Source: Paracoccus subflavus (GTDB lineage: Bacteria > Pseudomonadota > Alphaproteobacteria > Rhodobacterales > Rhodobacteraceae). From it: a DNA stretch of 64,000 bases. Positions 46,167 through 54,027 of this stretch are shown in pieces. Made by a program: the position numbers and the translations under genes. Under the pieces are notes generated by a model. The model had not been told where the DNA came from, did no database searches, and worked only from the letters and a program-made list of their open reading frames with translations. How positions within the stretch are numbered: the stretch's first letter is position 1; each line of letters starts with the position of its first letter. The stretch is from assembly GCF_004310345.1 (NCBI RefSeq), contig NZ_SISK01000013.1, positions 1 to 64,000 on the forward strand, written 5' to 3'.

Positions 46167-46717
46167 GGCGGGCGGGCGCGCTGCTGGCGGCGGGCAGTTC
46201 GACCCGGTTCGGGCCAGACGACAAGCTGCTGGCCCCCTGGCGGGATCGGCCGCTGGTGACCTGGGCCGCCGATGCGCTGCGCGCGGCGGGATGCGACGGC
46301 CTGCTGGCGGTGGTGTCGTCGCCGGCAGTGGCGGCGATGCTGCCTGCGGATTTCGGCGTGCATGTGCTGCCGCCCGGCGGAACCATGTCAGCGTCCTTCA
46401 AGCACGCGGTCCGATGGGCACAGGCGGGCGGCGCTGACGGGCTGCTGCTGTGCCTGGGCGACATGCCGAACGTTTCCCCCGCCCTGCTGCGCCGTCTGCT
46501 GGCGCTGCCGGGCAGCGGTGCCTGCGTGCAGGGACACCGGCGCCTGCCCCCGGTCCGGATCGCCGCCGGGGATTTCGCGCGCGTCCTGAGCGCGCCCGAG
46601 GGGGACCACGGCGCGCGCGCTCTTGTTGCCGCCCTGCCCGACGACCGCCTGATCCCTGTCAGCCCCATGACGGCCCATGACATCGACCGGCCCGCCGATC
46701 TGGACGATGGGGTCTGA
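46163..46717 (+). CDS. MobA/MocA-like nucleotidyltransferase
   Basis: This 184-residue protein has the nucleotide-binding loop LLAAGSSTRFGPDDKLLAPW and the metal site LLLCLGDMPNVSP. It overlaps xdhC by four bases. MocA-type enzymes attach CMP to the molybdenum cofactor for xanthine dehydrogenase-type enzymes, which fits the partner gene. The enzyme served is not in the window. Confidence 0.8.
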   Translation: MRRAGALLAAGSSTRFGPDDKLLAPWRDRPLVTWAADALRAAGCDGLLAVVSSPAVAAMLPADFGVHVLPPGGTMSASFKHAVRWAQAGGADGLLLCLGDMPNVSPALLRRLLALPGSGACVQGHRRLPPVRIAAGDFARVLSAPEGDHGARALVAALPDDRLIPVSPMTAHDIDRPADLDDGV

Positions 46718-46729
46718 TGACGGACAGCA

Positions 46730-46962
46730 TCAGCGTCCGGTGATACCCGGAAAGGCGATCAACAGCGCGATGGCAATGATCTGCAAGCCGATGAAGGGCA
46801 AAAGCGACCGGAAGATGATGCCCAGCGAAATGCCGGGGCGCCACGGATTTCAGATAAAAGGCGGCCGGACCGAAGGGCGGCGACAGAAAGCTGACCTGCA
46901 TGGTCAGCAGCGCGATCCCCCCAGTCCAGGAATGCACCCAGAAAGAACAGGATCGCCATCAT
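46730..46962 (-). pseudogene. TRAP transporter large permease (DctM type), C-terminal remnant
   Basis: Three reading frames together give AILFFLGAFLDW, then GIALLTMQVSFLSPPFGPAA, FYLKSVAP, then GISLGIIFRSLLPFIGLQII and AIALLIAF. This matches the last two or three membrane segments of DctM permeases. At least two frameshifts and loss of more than 300 N-terminal residues make it non-functional. Its 5' break meets the start of the dehydratase fragment. Confidence 0.75.
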
Positions 46963-47631
46963 GAAGATCACCGCCATCGAGACGCTGCGGACCGAGGAAT
47001 TTTCCAACGTGTTGTGGGTCAGGCTGCATACCGATCACGGCAGCATCGGTCTGGGCGAAACCTTTTACGGCGCGGCGGCGGTCGAGGCCGCGTTCCAGGA
47101 TTTGGACGCGGCGGGCATCGCCATCGACATCCTGGTGAACAACGCCGGCATCCAGCACCGCCAGCCGATGTGGTGGACCTGTCGCTTGCCGACTGGCAGC
47201 GGGTGATCGACACAAACCTGACCAGCGCCTTCCTGCTGGGACGCGAGGCCGCCAGACGGATGATCCCGCGCGGGCGGGGCAAGATCATCAACATCGGCTC
47301 GCTGACCAGCGAACTGGCCCGTGCCACGGTGGTTCCCTATACCGTTGCCAAGGGCGGCATCCGCCTGCTGACCAAGGGCATGGCCGCCGAATGGACCCCG
47401 CTGGGCATCCAGGCCAATGCCATCGGGCCGGGCTACATGCTGACCGAGATGAATGCGGCGCTGACCGCGAACCCGCAGTTCGACGCCTGGGTCAAGGGGC
47501 GAACCCCGGCCGGACGCTGGGGCCGCCCGGACGAACTGGTGGGAACGGCGGTCTATCTGGCATCGGACGCGTCGAACTATGTCAGCGGCCAGATGATCTT
47601 TGTCGATGGGGGCATGATCTCGGTTCTGTGA
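46961..47631 (+). pseudogene. Fused remnant: enolase-superfamily dehydratase head and SDR tail
   Basis: From 46961 the frame reads MKITAIETLRTEEFSNVLWV, RLHTDHGSIGLGETFYGAA, the start of a mandelate-racemase/galactonate-dehydratase type enzyme (about 45 residues). It then passes into a short-chain dehydrogenase at about 47090 (AIDILVNNAGIQHRQPM). A frameshift follows, and the rest is in another frame: DTNLTSAFLLGREAARRMI, the catalytic YTVAK, and a normal C-terminus (GQMIFVDGGMISVL). The dehydrogenase lacks its NAD-binding N-terminus. It resembles gluconate 5-dehydrogenases. Confidence 0.82.
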
Positions 47632-47638
47632 CGCGCCG

Positions 47639-49420
47639 TCAGGAAGACCCGCCGGCCTTCCTGCCCTGCCACGGCTGACCCGGCGCGCTTTCGTTCGCTG
47701 CTCGTGTCGCCTGCGGGGCCAGGGTTTCGACGGCATGATAATGGGACAGATGCACCTGCCCCGTCAGGTGATCGAGGAAATGGCTGCGCTGCAGGCGGTC
47801 CATGACAGGCCCCTTGACCTCGGACAGGTGCAGGGCGATGCCTGCGTCGGACAGCCGGTGCATGACCAGTTCCAGGCTTTCCAGCGCGCTTGCGTCGATG
47901 CTGTTGACGGCGGCGCAGTTCAGGACCACGTGGCGCAACTGCGGACGGGCCGCAACCTCCTGCTGGATGACGGTCTCGATGGCGCGGGCATTGGCAAAGA
48001 ACAGGCTTTCGTCGATGCGCAGGCCCAGCACCTCGGGGGTGCAGACAACCTTGTGCCGCAGCACGTTGCGGAAATGCTGGGTGCCGGGCACCTGCCCGAT
48101 CACGGCGACATGGGGCCGCGAACTGGCCCACAGATGCAGCAGCACCGACACCGCGACCCCCGCCATGATGCCCGCCTCGACCCCCGCCAAAAGCGTCACC
48201 GCCAGCGTCGCGGCAAGGGCCGAGAAGTCCGAACGGGAATAGCGCCAGGTCCGCGCCAACGCCCCGAAATCCGCAAGACTGAGGACCGCGACGATGATGG
48301 TGGCGGCCAGCACGGCGACGGGCAGGTGGAACAGCAGCGGCGTCAGGAACACCGATGCCAGGGCGATGCCGATGGCGGTCAGGGCCCCTGCCGCGGGGGT
48401 CTGCGCGCCCGCGTCGAAATTCACGACCGACCGGGCAAAGCCCCCGGTGACGGGGTAGCCCGATGAAAACCCCGCGGCGAGGTTTGCCATGCCAAGGCCG
48501 ATCAGTTCCTGGTCCGGGCTGATCGACTGGCGGCGCTTGGCGGCCAGGGTCTGCGCCACCGACACCGATTCCACGAACCCGATCAGCGCGATCAGCAGGG
48601 CCGAGGGCAACAGCGCCATCCACAGCGCGGGGTCGGCATCGGGCAGCGACAGGGGCGGCAGGCCCTGCGGCACGTCGCCCACCACCGCCACCCCTGCGGC
48701 GCCCAGGTCCAGCACAACGACCGCCCCGATGGCGGCAGCCACCGCCAGAACCGGCCCCGTGCGCGCCAGCAGGGCGGCGACGGCCGGGGACAGGCCAAGC
48801 CCGGTCAGCGCGGGCTTCAGGCGGCTGCGCGACCAGAACAGAAAGGCCGTCGCCAGAACCCCGATCGCCAGTGTCGGCCAATGGGTGTCGGACAGATTCT
48901 GCATCAGCGAGACGGCCATCTCGGGCAGCGTGCCGCCCTGCGCCTCGACCCCCAGGATGTGCCTGATCTGCCCCAGGGCGATCAGCAGGCTGGAGGCGGT
49001 CATGAAGCCCGAGATGACCGGATGCGACAAGAGGTTCGCCAAAAAGCCCAGCCGAAAGACCCCCATGGCCACCAGGATCAGTCCCGAAAGCAGCGCCAGC
49101 GTCAGGGCGGCGGCGACATATTCGGGACTGCCGGGCACCGCGACACCCGACGCGGCCGTGGCCGTCAGCAGCGACACCACCGCGACCGGCCCTACCGACA
49201 GGGTGCGGCTGCTGCCGAACAGCGCATAGACGACCAGCGGCAGGATCGAGGCATACAACCCGACCACCGGCGGCAGCCCGGCCAGCATCGCATAGGCCAG
49301 CGACTGCGGGATCAGCATGATCGTCACGATTGCCGCCGCCACGCCGTCGCTGACCAGGGCGTGCCGGTCATAGGCACGCCCCCAGTGCAGGATCGGCAGG
49401 ATGCGCGCCAGTCGCGTCAC
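47639..49420 (-). CDS. SulP family anion transporter with STAS domain
   Basis: This 593-residue protein has 10-14 membrane segments in the N-terminal 420 residues, including the SulP signature MLIPQSLAYAMLAGLPPVVG, LYASILPLVVYALFGSS, and a C-terminal STAS domain (about 445-560, HVVLNCAAVNSIDASALESL). SulP proteins import sulfate, bicarbonate or other anions. The adjacent persulfide genes suggest sulfate or sulfite, but the substrate is not shown. It ends next to the dehydrogenase remnant. Confidence 0.9.
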   Translation of the reverse strand: MTRLARILPILHWGRAYDRHALVSDGVAAAIVTIMLIPQSLAYAMLAGLPPVVGLYASILPLVVYALFGSSRTLSVGPVAVVSLLTATAASGVAVPGSPEYVAAALTLALLSGLILVAMGVFRLGFLANLLSHPVISGFMTASSLLIALGQIRHILGVEAQGGTLPEMAVSLMQNLSDTHWPTLAIGVLATAFLFWSRSRLKPALTGLGLSPAVAALLARTGPVLAVAAAIGAVVVLDLGAAGVAVVGDVPQGLPPLSLPDADPALWMALLPSALLIALIGFVESVSVAQTLAAKRRQSISPDQELIGLGMANLAAGFSSGYPVTGGFARSVVNFDAGAQTPAAGALTAIGIALASVFLTPLLFHLPVAVLAATIIVAVLSLADFGALARTWRYSRSDFSALAATLAVTLLAGVEAGIMAGVAVSVLLHLWASSRPHVAVIGQVPGTQHFRNVLRHKVVCTPEVLGLRIDESLFFANARAIETVIQQEVAARPQLRHVVLNCAAVNSIDASALESLELVMHRLSDAGIALHLSEVKGPVMDRLQRSHFLDHLTGQVHLSHYHAVETLAPQATRAANESAPGQPWQGRKAGGSS

Positions 49421-49423
49421 GGC

Positions 49424-50737
49424 TCAGGTCTCGACCGGAAGGCCCCTCGCCTTCCATGCCTGGAACCCGCCCTCGATCACGGCGGCTTTGTAGCCCATGG
49501 ATTTCAGGGTATCGGCCGCCAGTGCGGCGCGCGCGCCCGACGCGCACAGGACATGCACCGGCCCCTTGCCCCGCATCCGGGTCAATTGCGGCTCGGCCGT
49601 GCCAGCCGTTGCGTCCGCCCGGCTTTCCAGAAGGCCGCGCGGTATATGCAGCGCACCGGATACGCGGCCGTCGTGATCCAGCTCCCCCGGCTCGCGCACG
49701 TCCAGGATCAGACTGTTGTCCGATTTGGCCTTTGCCGCCTGCTCGGGTGCGATGGTCCCGACACGGTCGCGTGCCGTCTCGACCATCTCCTTCATCGTCT
49801 TCCCTTTTTCCTGCGGCGCCGGGAACCGGTTGACGGGAATTTTCAGGTAAGTGTGCCCGTCCCCCTCGGGCGCAGGCAGGCGTCCGCCGCGCAGGTTGAT
49901 CTGCAAGGCCGCCAGAATCCGGTCGGGCAGCGGCAGGGTGGCGTCGCGGTCATCGCGCAGCCTGATCCAGTCCTCGCGCCGGGTGCCGTCCTTGACGTGG
50001 CGGTTCTCGGCGCGGTGCTGGGCGACGGTTGCCTCCCATCGCGGTTCCTTCCGGTCATCGGTGCCATAGTCGTGTCCGACGAACAGGCGGGTCTGCGGTG
50101 GCAGCGCCAGGATCGCCTGGATCGAGTCCCAAAGCTGTTCCGTGTTGCCACCGGGAAAATCGGCGCGCGAGGTGCCGACGTCGGGCTGCATCAGCGTGTC
50201 GTGCACGAAGGCCGCATCCCCGCAGACATAGGTGATCGAACCCAGCGTATGGCCGGGCGACAGCATCACCCGCGCCTCGAGATCGCCGATGCGGAAGGTT
50301 TCTCCGGGGGCCAGCAGCCGGTCGAAGTCGCGCGCCGGGTCGAAGGCGTCCGGCAGGTTGTAGAGGTCCGCCCAGATGCGGGCGATGTCATGGACCTTGT
50401 TGCCGATGGCGGCCGGCGCGCCTGTGCGGTCCCTCAGATGGGCCGAGGCCATGACGTGATCGGCATGGGGGTGGGTGTCCAGCACCCATTCCACCGTCAG
50501 CCCGTGGTCGCGCACCAGATCCAGCACCTGGTCCATGCTGCCGGTCGAAAAGCGACAGTTCTTGGGGTCGAGGTTCCAGACCACGTCGATCAGCGCGGCT
50601 TTCTTTGTGGTGGGATCGGCGCAGATGTATTGGATCGAGCCGGTATCGGGCTCGTAGATGCCCCAGACGTCGGGACTGCCCGCCCCGGTCGAGGGCGAAT
50701 GGCGCACCACCCGGTCCTTGAGTGTCGATTCGCTCAT
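49424..50737 (-). CDS. MBL-fold hydrolase fused to rhodanese (Blh/persulfide dioxygenase type)
   Basis: This 437-residue protein has an ETHE1-like metallo-beta-lactamase domain (residues 20-270; ligands in DTHPHADHVMA, SPGHTLGS and VHDTLMQPDVG) and a C-terminal rhodanese domain (about 340-435) with the catalytic cysteine in VHVLCASGARA. Such fusions oxidise glutathione persulfide to sulfite and are controlled by BigR. AAGGAG precedes the ATG, which overlaps the upstream yedE-like gene by four bases. Confidence 0.92.
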   Translation of the reverse strand: MSESTLKDRVVRHSPSTGAGSPDVWGIYEPDTGSIQYICADPTTKKAALIDVVWNLDPKNCRFSTGSMDQVLDLVRDHGLTVEWVLDTHPHADHVMASAHLRDRTGAPAAIGNKVHDIARIWADLYNLPDAFDPARDFDRLLAPGETFRIGDLEARVMLSPGHTLGSITYVCGDAAFVHDTLMQPDVGTSRADFPGGNTEQLWDSIQAILALPPQTRLFVGHDYGTDDRKEPRWEATVAQHRAENRHVKDGTRREDWIRLRDDRDATLPLPDRILAALQINLRGGRLPAPEGDGHTYLKIPVNRFPAPQEKGKTMKEMVETARDRVGTIAPEQAAKAKSDNSLILDVREPGELDHDGRVSGALHIPRGLLESRADATAGTAEPQLTRMRGKGPVHVLCASGARAALAADTLKSMGYKAAVIEGGFQAWKARGLPVET

Positions 50738-51174
50738 GATGTCGCTCCTTTGCCTTGAAGATGTCCGCCCGCCTTGATCCGTGCGCCCAGCCACAGACCC
50801 GCCAGCATCGCAGGCAGGAATACCAGCGTGCCCGGCGCCAAGAGCGGCAGCGCGGTCCAGGCCGGGCCGGGGCAGAAGCCGCCGATGCCCCAGCCGATCC
50901 CGAACAGCGCCGCCCCGGTCAGAAGGGGCCGGTCGATGGCGGTCGTCTTGGGAATGTCGAAGGATTGTTCCAGCACCGGCGCCTTGCGGCGCCAGACCAG
51001 CCGATAGCCGACAAAGGCGGTCAGCGTGGCCCCGCCCATCACGAAGGCGAGGCTTGGATCCCAGGTTCCGGCCAGATCGAGGAAATTCAGCACCTTGGCC
51101 GGGTTAGCCATGCCCGAGATGACCAGCCCCAGCCCAAAGACCAGCCCCGACAGAAATCCCCACACAATTCGCAT
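50734..51174 (-). CDS. YeeE/YedE family membrane protein (DUF6691)
   Basis: This 146-residue protein has about four membrane segments and the family motifs GLVISGMANPAKVLNFLDLA and GIGWGIGGFCPGPA with a conserved Cys. Homologues take up thiosulfate or other sulfur compounds; here two half-size subunits are encoded in tandem. The ATG at 51174 overlaps the previous stop by one base; a GTG at 51177 is possible. Confidence 0.9.
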   Translation of the reverse strand: MRIVWGFLSGLVFGLGLVISGMANPAKVLNFLDLAGTWDPSLAFVMGGATLTAFVGYRLVWRRKAPVLEQSFDIPKTTAIDRPLLTGAALFGIGWGIGGFCPGPAWTALPLLAPGTLVFLPAMLAGLWLGARIKAGGHLQGKGATS

Positions 51175-51620
51175 CACAAGCCCCCCAGGACATGGCGCAG
51201 GACGAAAACGGTTGCAAAGCCCGCCGCCATGAATGTCGCAACCGCCGCCAGGGACCGGCCCGACAGCCGCGCCAGCCCGCAGACCCCGTGTCCCGAGGTG
51301 CAGCCAGAGCCGAGGGCCGTGCCCACCCCCACCAACAGCCCTGCAACCGCCATGCCGCCCAAGCCGTCGGGCACCGTCTGCGACACCGTCCCGCCCAGGG
51401 CCATCACCACCAGCGGCGCGGCAATCAGCCCCGCCAGAAAGGCCCAGCGCCAGTCACGGTCCCGCGCCGTGCCGGGCAGGCCGGCTGCGCCCTGCGTGAT
51501 TCCGGCAATGCCTGCGATGCGCCCGAACAGCCCCATCACCATCACCGCGCTGAGCCCGATCAGCACGCCGCCCAGCAGCGAGGCCCAGGGCGTGAAAGCC
51601 GTCTCGATCCCGATTTCCAT
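51174..51620 (-). CDS. YeeE/YedE family membrane protein
   Basis: This 148-residue membrane protein is the partner half of the sulfur transporter. It has the signature GSGCTSGHGVCGLARLSGRS with two cysteines, likely lining the path for a sulfur species. It is the first gene of the reverse-strand operon and is divergent from the ArsR-type regulator. Confidence 0.9.
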   Translation of the reverse strand: MEIGIETAFTPWASLLGGVLIGLSAVMVMGLFGRIAGIAGITQGAAGLPGTARDRDWRWAFLAGLIAAPLVVMALGGTVSQTVPDGLGGMAVAGLLVGVGTALGSGCTSGHGVCGLARLSGRSLAAVATFMAAGFATVFVLRHVLGGL

Positions 51621-51647
51621 GCGAACCCTCCATGCTTGCGGCGGCGC

Positions 51648-51709
51648 TTGCCCGGACCGCCTGCCGGGTGTATATATTACTCATGTCTAAATCAGTCAAC
51701 GCTAATATA
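51648..51709. promoter_or_regulatory. Divergent promoter/operator of the persulfide genes
   Basis: This AT-rich region in GC-rich surroundings has TTGCCC-N17-TATATA on the plus strand and an inverted repeat TATATTA (51673-51679) / TAATATA (51703-51709). The repeat overlaps the repressor start codon. It is the best candidate for the repressor site. Confidence 0.45.
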
Positions 51710-52024
51710 ATAGCTCAGGACGACCGGGCTGCCCGGGCCTTGCAGGACCGTGCCGATCACGTGGCCGAGCGGCTGGCGCTTGTGGCCAATGCCAAGCGCC
51801 TGCTGATCCTGTGCGAACTGGCCAAGGGTGAGCGGTCGGTGGGGATGCTGCAGCAGGCCGTGGGCCTGGGTCAGTCGGCGCTGAGCCAGCACCTGGCGAA
51901 ACTGCGCGAGGCGGGCATGGTGGATACCCGCCGCCAGGGTCAGACCATCTTCTATCGCATCACCGATTCCGACCTGACCCTGCTCATGACCGCCCTTTAC
52001 GACGTCTTTTGCAAGGACGTGTGA
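51683..52024 (+). CDS. ArsR-family sulfide/persulfide-responsive repressor (SqrR/BigR type)
   Basis: This 113-residue winged-helix regulator (LVANAKRLLILCELAKGERS, then LGQSALSQHLAKLREAGM) has cysteines at 44 and 110. Two cysteines with a spacing of 66 residues match the redox pair of SqrR and BigR, which form a (tetra)sulfide link and release DNA. It is divergent from the persulfide operon, its expected target. The ATG at 51683 has no ribosome site; a TTGCCC-N17-TATATA promoter at 51648-51676 would give a nearly leaderless mRNA. Confidence 0.88.
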   Translation: MSKSVNANIIAQDDRAARALQDRADHVAERLALVANAKRLLILCELAKGERSVGMLQQAVGLGQSALSQHLAKLREAGMVDTRRQGQTIFYRITDSDLTLLMTALYDVFCKDV

Positions 52025-52043
52025 CGGGGGCCAATGGACCCCG
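52025..52043. terminator. Bidirectional hairpin between regulator and L,D-transpeptidase gene
   Basis: cgggg-gccaatgga-ccccg separates two convergent genes that end at 52024 and 52051. There is no T-run. Confidence 0.4.
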
Positions 52044-52050
52044 GCGACCT

Positions 52051-52599
52051 TCAGATGATCCTGACCTGCGTTCCCACGGGACACAGGCCGAACAGCTCCT
52101 CGATCTTTTCGTTGTACAGCCCGATGCAGCCGTCCGAGGACAGGCGCCCGATCTTGCGCGTGTCATGGGTGCCGTGGATCAGGTAGGCGGGCCAGGACAG
52201 ATACATCGCATGGGTGCCCAGCGGATTGTCCGGGCCCGGCCCGACCGGCTTCCAGTCGGGATAGCGTTCCATCTGCGACGCCGTGGGGGTCCAGCTTGGC
52301 CCGACCTTCTTGCGCACGATCTCGGTATGGCCGCGCTTGGTCAGCTCCTCGGAAATCGGGACCGAGGTCGGATAGGTTCTGTATGTCTGCCCGTCCCCGG
52401 ACCAGAAATGCAGCGCCCGCGACCGGGTATCGGCCACAATCGCGCCCAGTCCCAGGTCGTCGAAATGGTCCTGCCAGTTCTGCATTGTAAAGCTGCTCAG
52501 GTTGCGCTGCGGGTCAGCCTGCGCCCGGGCCACCGCAGGGGCGGCCAGGCCCGCAAGGGCGATCAGGCCAAGCGTGCGTCGGCGTGAAAGGATTGTCAT
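52051..52599 (-). CDS. L,D-transpeptidase (YkuD), variant active-site motif
   Basis: This 182-residue exported protein has a Tat-like signal peptide (SRRRTLGLIALAGLAAPAV) and a YkuD domain. The catalytic His is in YLIHGTHDTRKIG, and the nucleophile region is SSDGCIGLYNEKIEEL. Family members usually have Cys-x-Arg; here Gly replaces Arg. L,D-transpeptidases make 3-3 peptidoglycan links or attach lipoproteins. It is the last gene of the dsbD operon, 35 bases from the DsbA-like gene. Confidence 0.85.
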   Translation of the reverse strand: MTILSRRRTLGLIALAGLAAPAVARAQADPQRNLSSFTMQNWQDHFDDLGLGAIVADTRSRALHFWSGDGQTYRTYPTSVPISEELTKRGHTEIVRKKVGPSWTPTASQMERYPDWKPVGPGPDNPLGTHAMYLSWPAYLIHGTHDTRKIGRLSSDGCIGLYNEKIEELFGLCPVGTQVRII

Positions 52600-52634
52600 G
52601 ATCTGCTCTTTCCTGGTGGGTGACGAAAGGTGGG

Positions 52635-53273
52635 TCAGGCGGTGCCGCGGGCCTCGGCGATCGCCCGGCGCAGGCGATCGCGGTCCAGGGCGCCTGCATA
52701 AAGGCTGCGGCCGATGATGAACGCAGGCGTGCCTTGCAGCCCGAGGGCAGCGGCCTGCCGGCTGTTGCGGCCCATCAGCCCGTCCCATGTCTGGCGGTTC
52801 TGCCGATAGGCGTCCAGCATCGCGGCGGGATCAAGCCCCGCCCCTGTCAGAACGGCGCGGACATCGTCTTCGGACAGCCGGGCGGGCGTGGCCATCAGGG
52901 CCGACTGTGCCGCAAGATAGGTGCCGTCCGCCACGCCGCCCAGCACCAGTTGCGCGGCCAGCACCGACGCATCGCCAAAGATCGGCCAGTCCTTCATCAG
53001 CAGGCGGAGGTTGCCGTCGGCCTCGACCTCGGCCATCAGGTCGGGGTGCCCGCGCTTGCAGTAAGGGCATTGGTAATCGAAGAATTCCACCACGGTAACG
53101 TCGCCCTGCGGATTGCCCAGCACCGGCTGGTCGGGGTCGTTCAGGATATCCTCGACAGCCAGATCGTCGCTGTCGGCCGGCTGGCGCAGCACGGCCCATG
53201 CCACGGCGCCGCCCACTGCCGTCAGCCCGGCACCCAGGCCGGCGGCCAGAAGGGTTCTGCGGTCAAGGGTCAT
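52635..53273 (-). CDS. DsbA-family thiol oxidoreductase (first copy)
   Basis: This 212-residue exported protein (signal sequence or anchor about 1-28, with LDRRTLLAAGLGAG) has a thioredoxin-like fold with an inserted helical domain. The redox site is FFDYQCPYCKRGHP, and the cis-Pro is in LQGTPAFIIG. It is related to the BdbD/ScsC group. It overlaps the next transpeptidase gene by four bases, so oxidised-thiol and cell-wall enzymes are made together. Confidence 0.9.
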   Translation of the reverse strand: MTLDRRTLLAAGLGAGLTAVGGAVAWAVLRQPADSDDLAVEDILNDPDQPVLGNPQGDVTVVEFFDYQCPYCKRGHPDLMAEVEADGNLRLLMKDWPIFGDASVLAAQLVLGGVADGTYLAAQSALMATPARLSEDDVRAVLTGAGLDPAAMLDAYRQNRQTWDGLMGRNSRQAAALGLQGTPAFIIGRSLYAGALDRDRLRRAIAEARGTA

Positions 53274-54025
53274 GCCGGTTCTCCGGGGATTGTTGCAATC
53301 GGGGCCGGTTCGGGCGGGGTGGTGCCCTGGCCGGATTGTTCCTGCGTCAGGACCACCACCCTGGTCATGCTGTCGGTGTTCTCGGCCAGATGGATGATGT
53401 CCTGATTGAACAGACGGATGCATCCGGCGGAACTGGCGGTGCCGATCGACTGCGGGTCGGGTGTGCCGTGGATGCGGTAAAAGGTATCCCCGCCGCTGTT
53501 GTGGATATACAGCGCCCGCGCGCCCAACGGGTTTTCCAGTCCGCCGTCCACGCCGCCGGCCGAAGGGCCGTATCGTTCGGGATTGGTCGCCAGCATGTTG
53601 TCGGTGGGCGTCCAGCGGGGCCAGTCACGCTGATAGGGGATATAGGCCTCGCCGGAGAAACCATAGCCTGCGGCCCCGACGCCGACGGTATAGCGCATGG
53701 CCTTGTTGCCGGGGCGCACCTGGTAAAGGCGCTTGGCATAGGGGTCCACAATGATCGTGCCAACAGGTTCATCGGTCCAGTAATCGACCACCTGCCGGGC
53801 CTTGTCCTCGGTCAGCAGGCTGGCCGGGATGGCGGGAACGGTCAGGTCGCCGTCCGGCCGGGCGGCATACAGGGCGGCGGTTTCGGCGCTGATCGGGGGC
53901 GGGGTGGGCGCCGCGGCGGGCGCCGCAGCGGGCGCAACAGGGGCCGCAGCAGGCGGCACGGTTTCGCAGGCGGCCAGCCCCAGCAGGGCGGTCCCTGCCA
54001 GAAAGGCCTTCAGCAGAGGGTTCAT
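53270..54025 (-). CDS. L,D-transpeptidase lipoprotein
   Basis: This 251-residue protein has a lipoprotein signal (LLGLAAC, lipidated Cys at about 20), an Ala/Pro-rich linker (about 25-45) and a YkuD domain with canonical active site RIHGTPDPQSIG and SSAGCIRLFNQD. It is predicted to act in the periplasm on peptidoglycan. The ATG at 54025 is preferred over one six bases upstream because AAGGA is at the right distance. Confidence 0.87.
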   Translation of the reverse strand: MNPLLKAFLAGTALLGLAACETVPPAAAPVAPAAAPAAAPTPPPISAETAALYAARPDGDLTVPAIPASLLTEDKARQVVDYWTDEPVGTIIVDPYAKRLYQVRPGNKAMRYTVGVGAAGYGFSGEAYIPYQRDWPRWTPTDNMLATNPERYGPSAGGVDGGLENPLGARALYIHNSGGDTFYRIHGTPDPQSIGTASSAGCIRLFNQDIIHLAENTDSMTRVVVLTQEQSGQGTTPPEPAPIATIPGEPA

Positions 54026-54027
54026 CG

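Noticed and set aside
51683..52024. Arsenic-responsive regulator
   Set aside because: The cysteine pair (44, 110) and the neighbours fit the persulfide SqrR/BigR type; the CxC metal motif of ArsR is absent.
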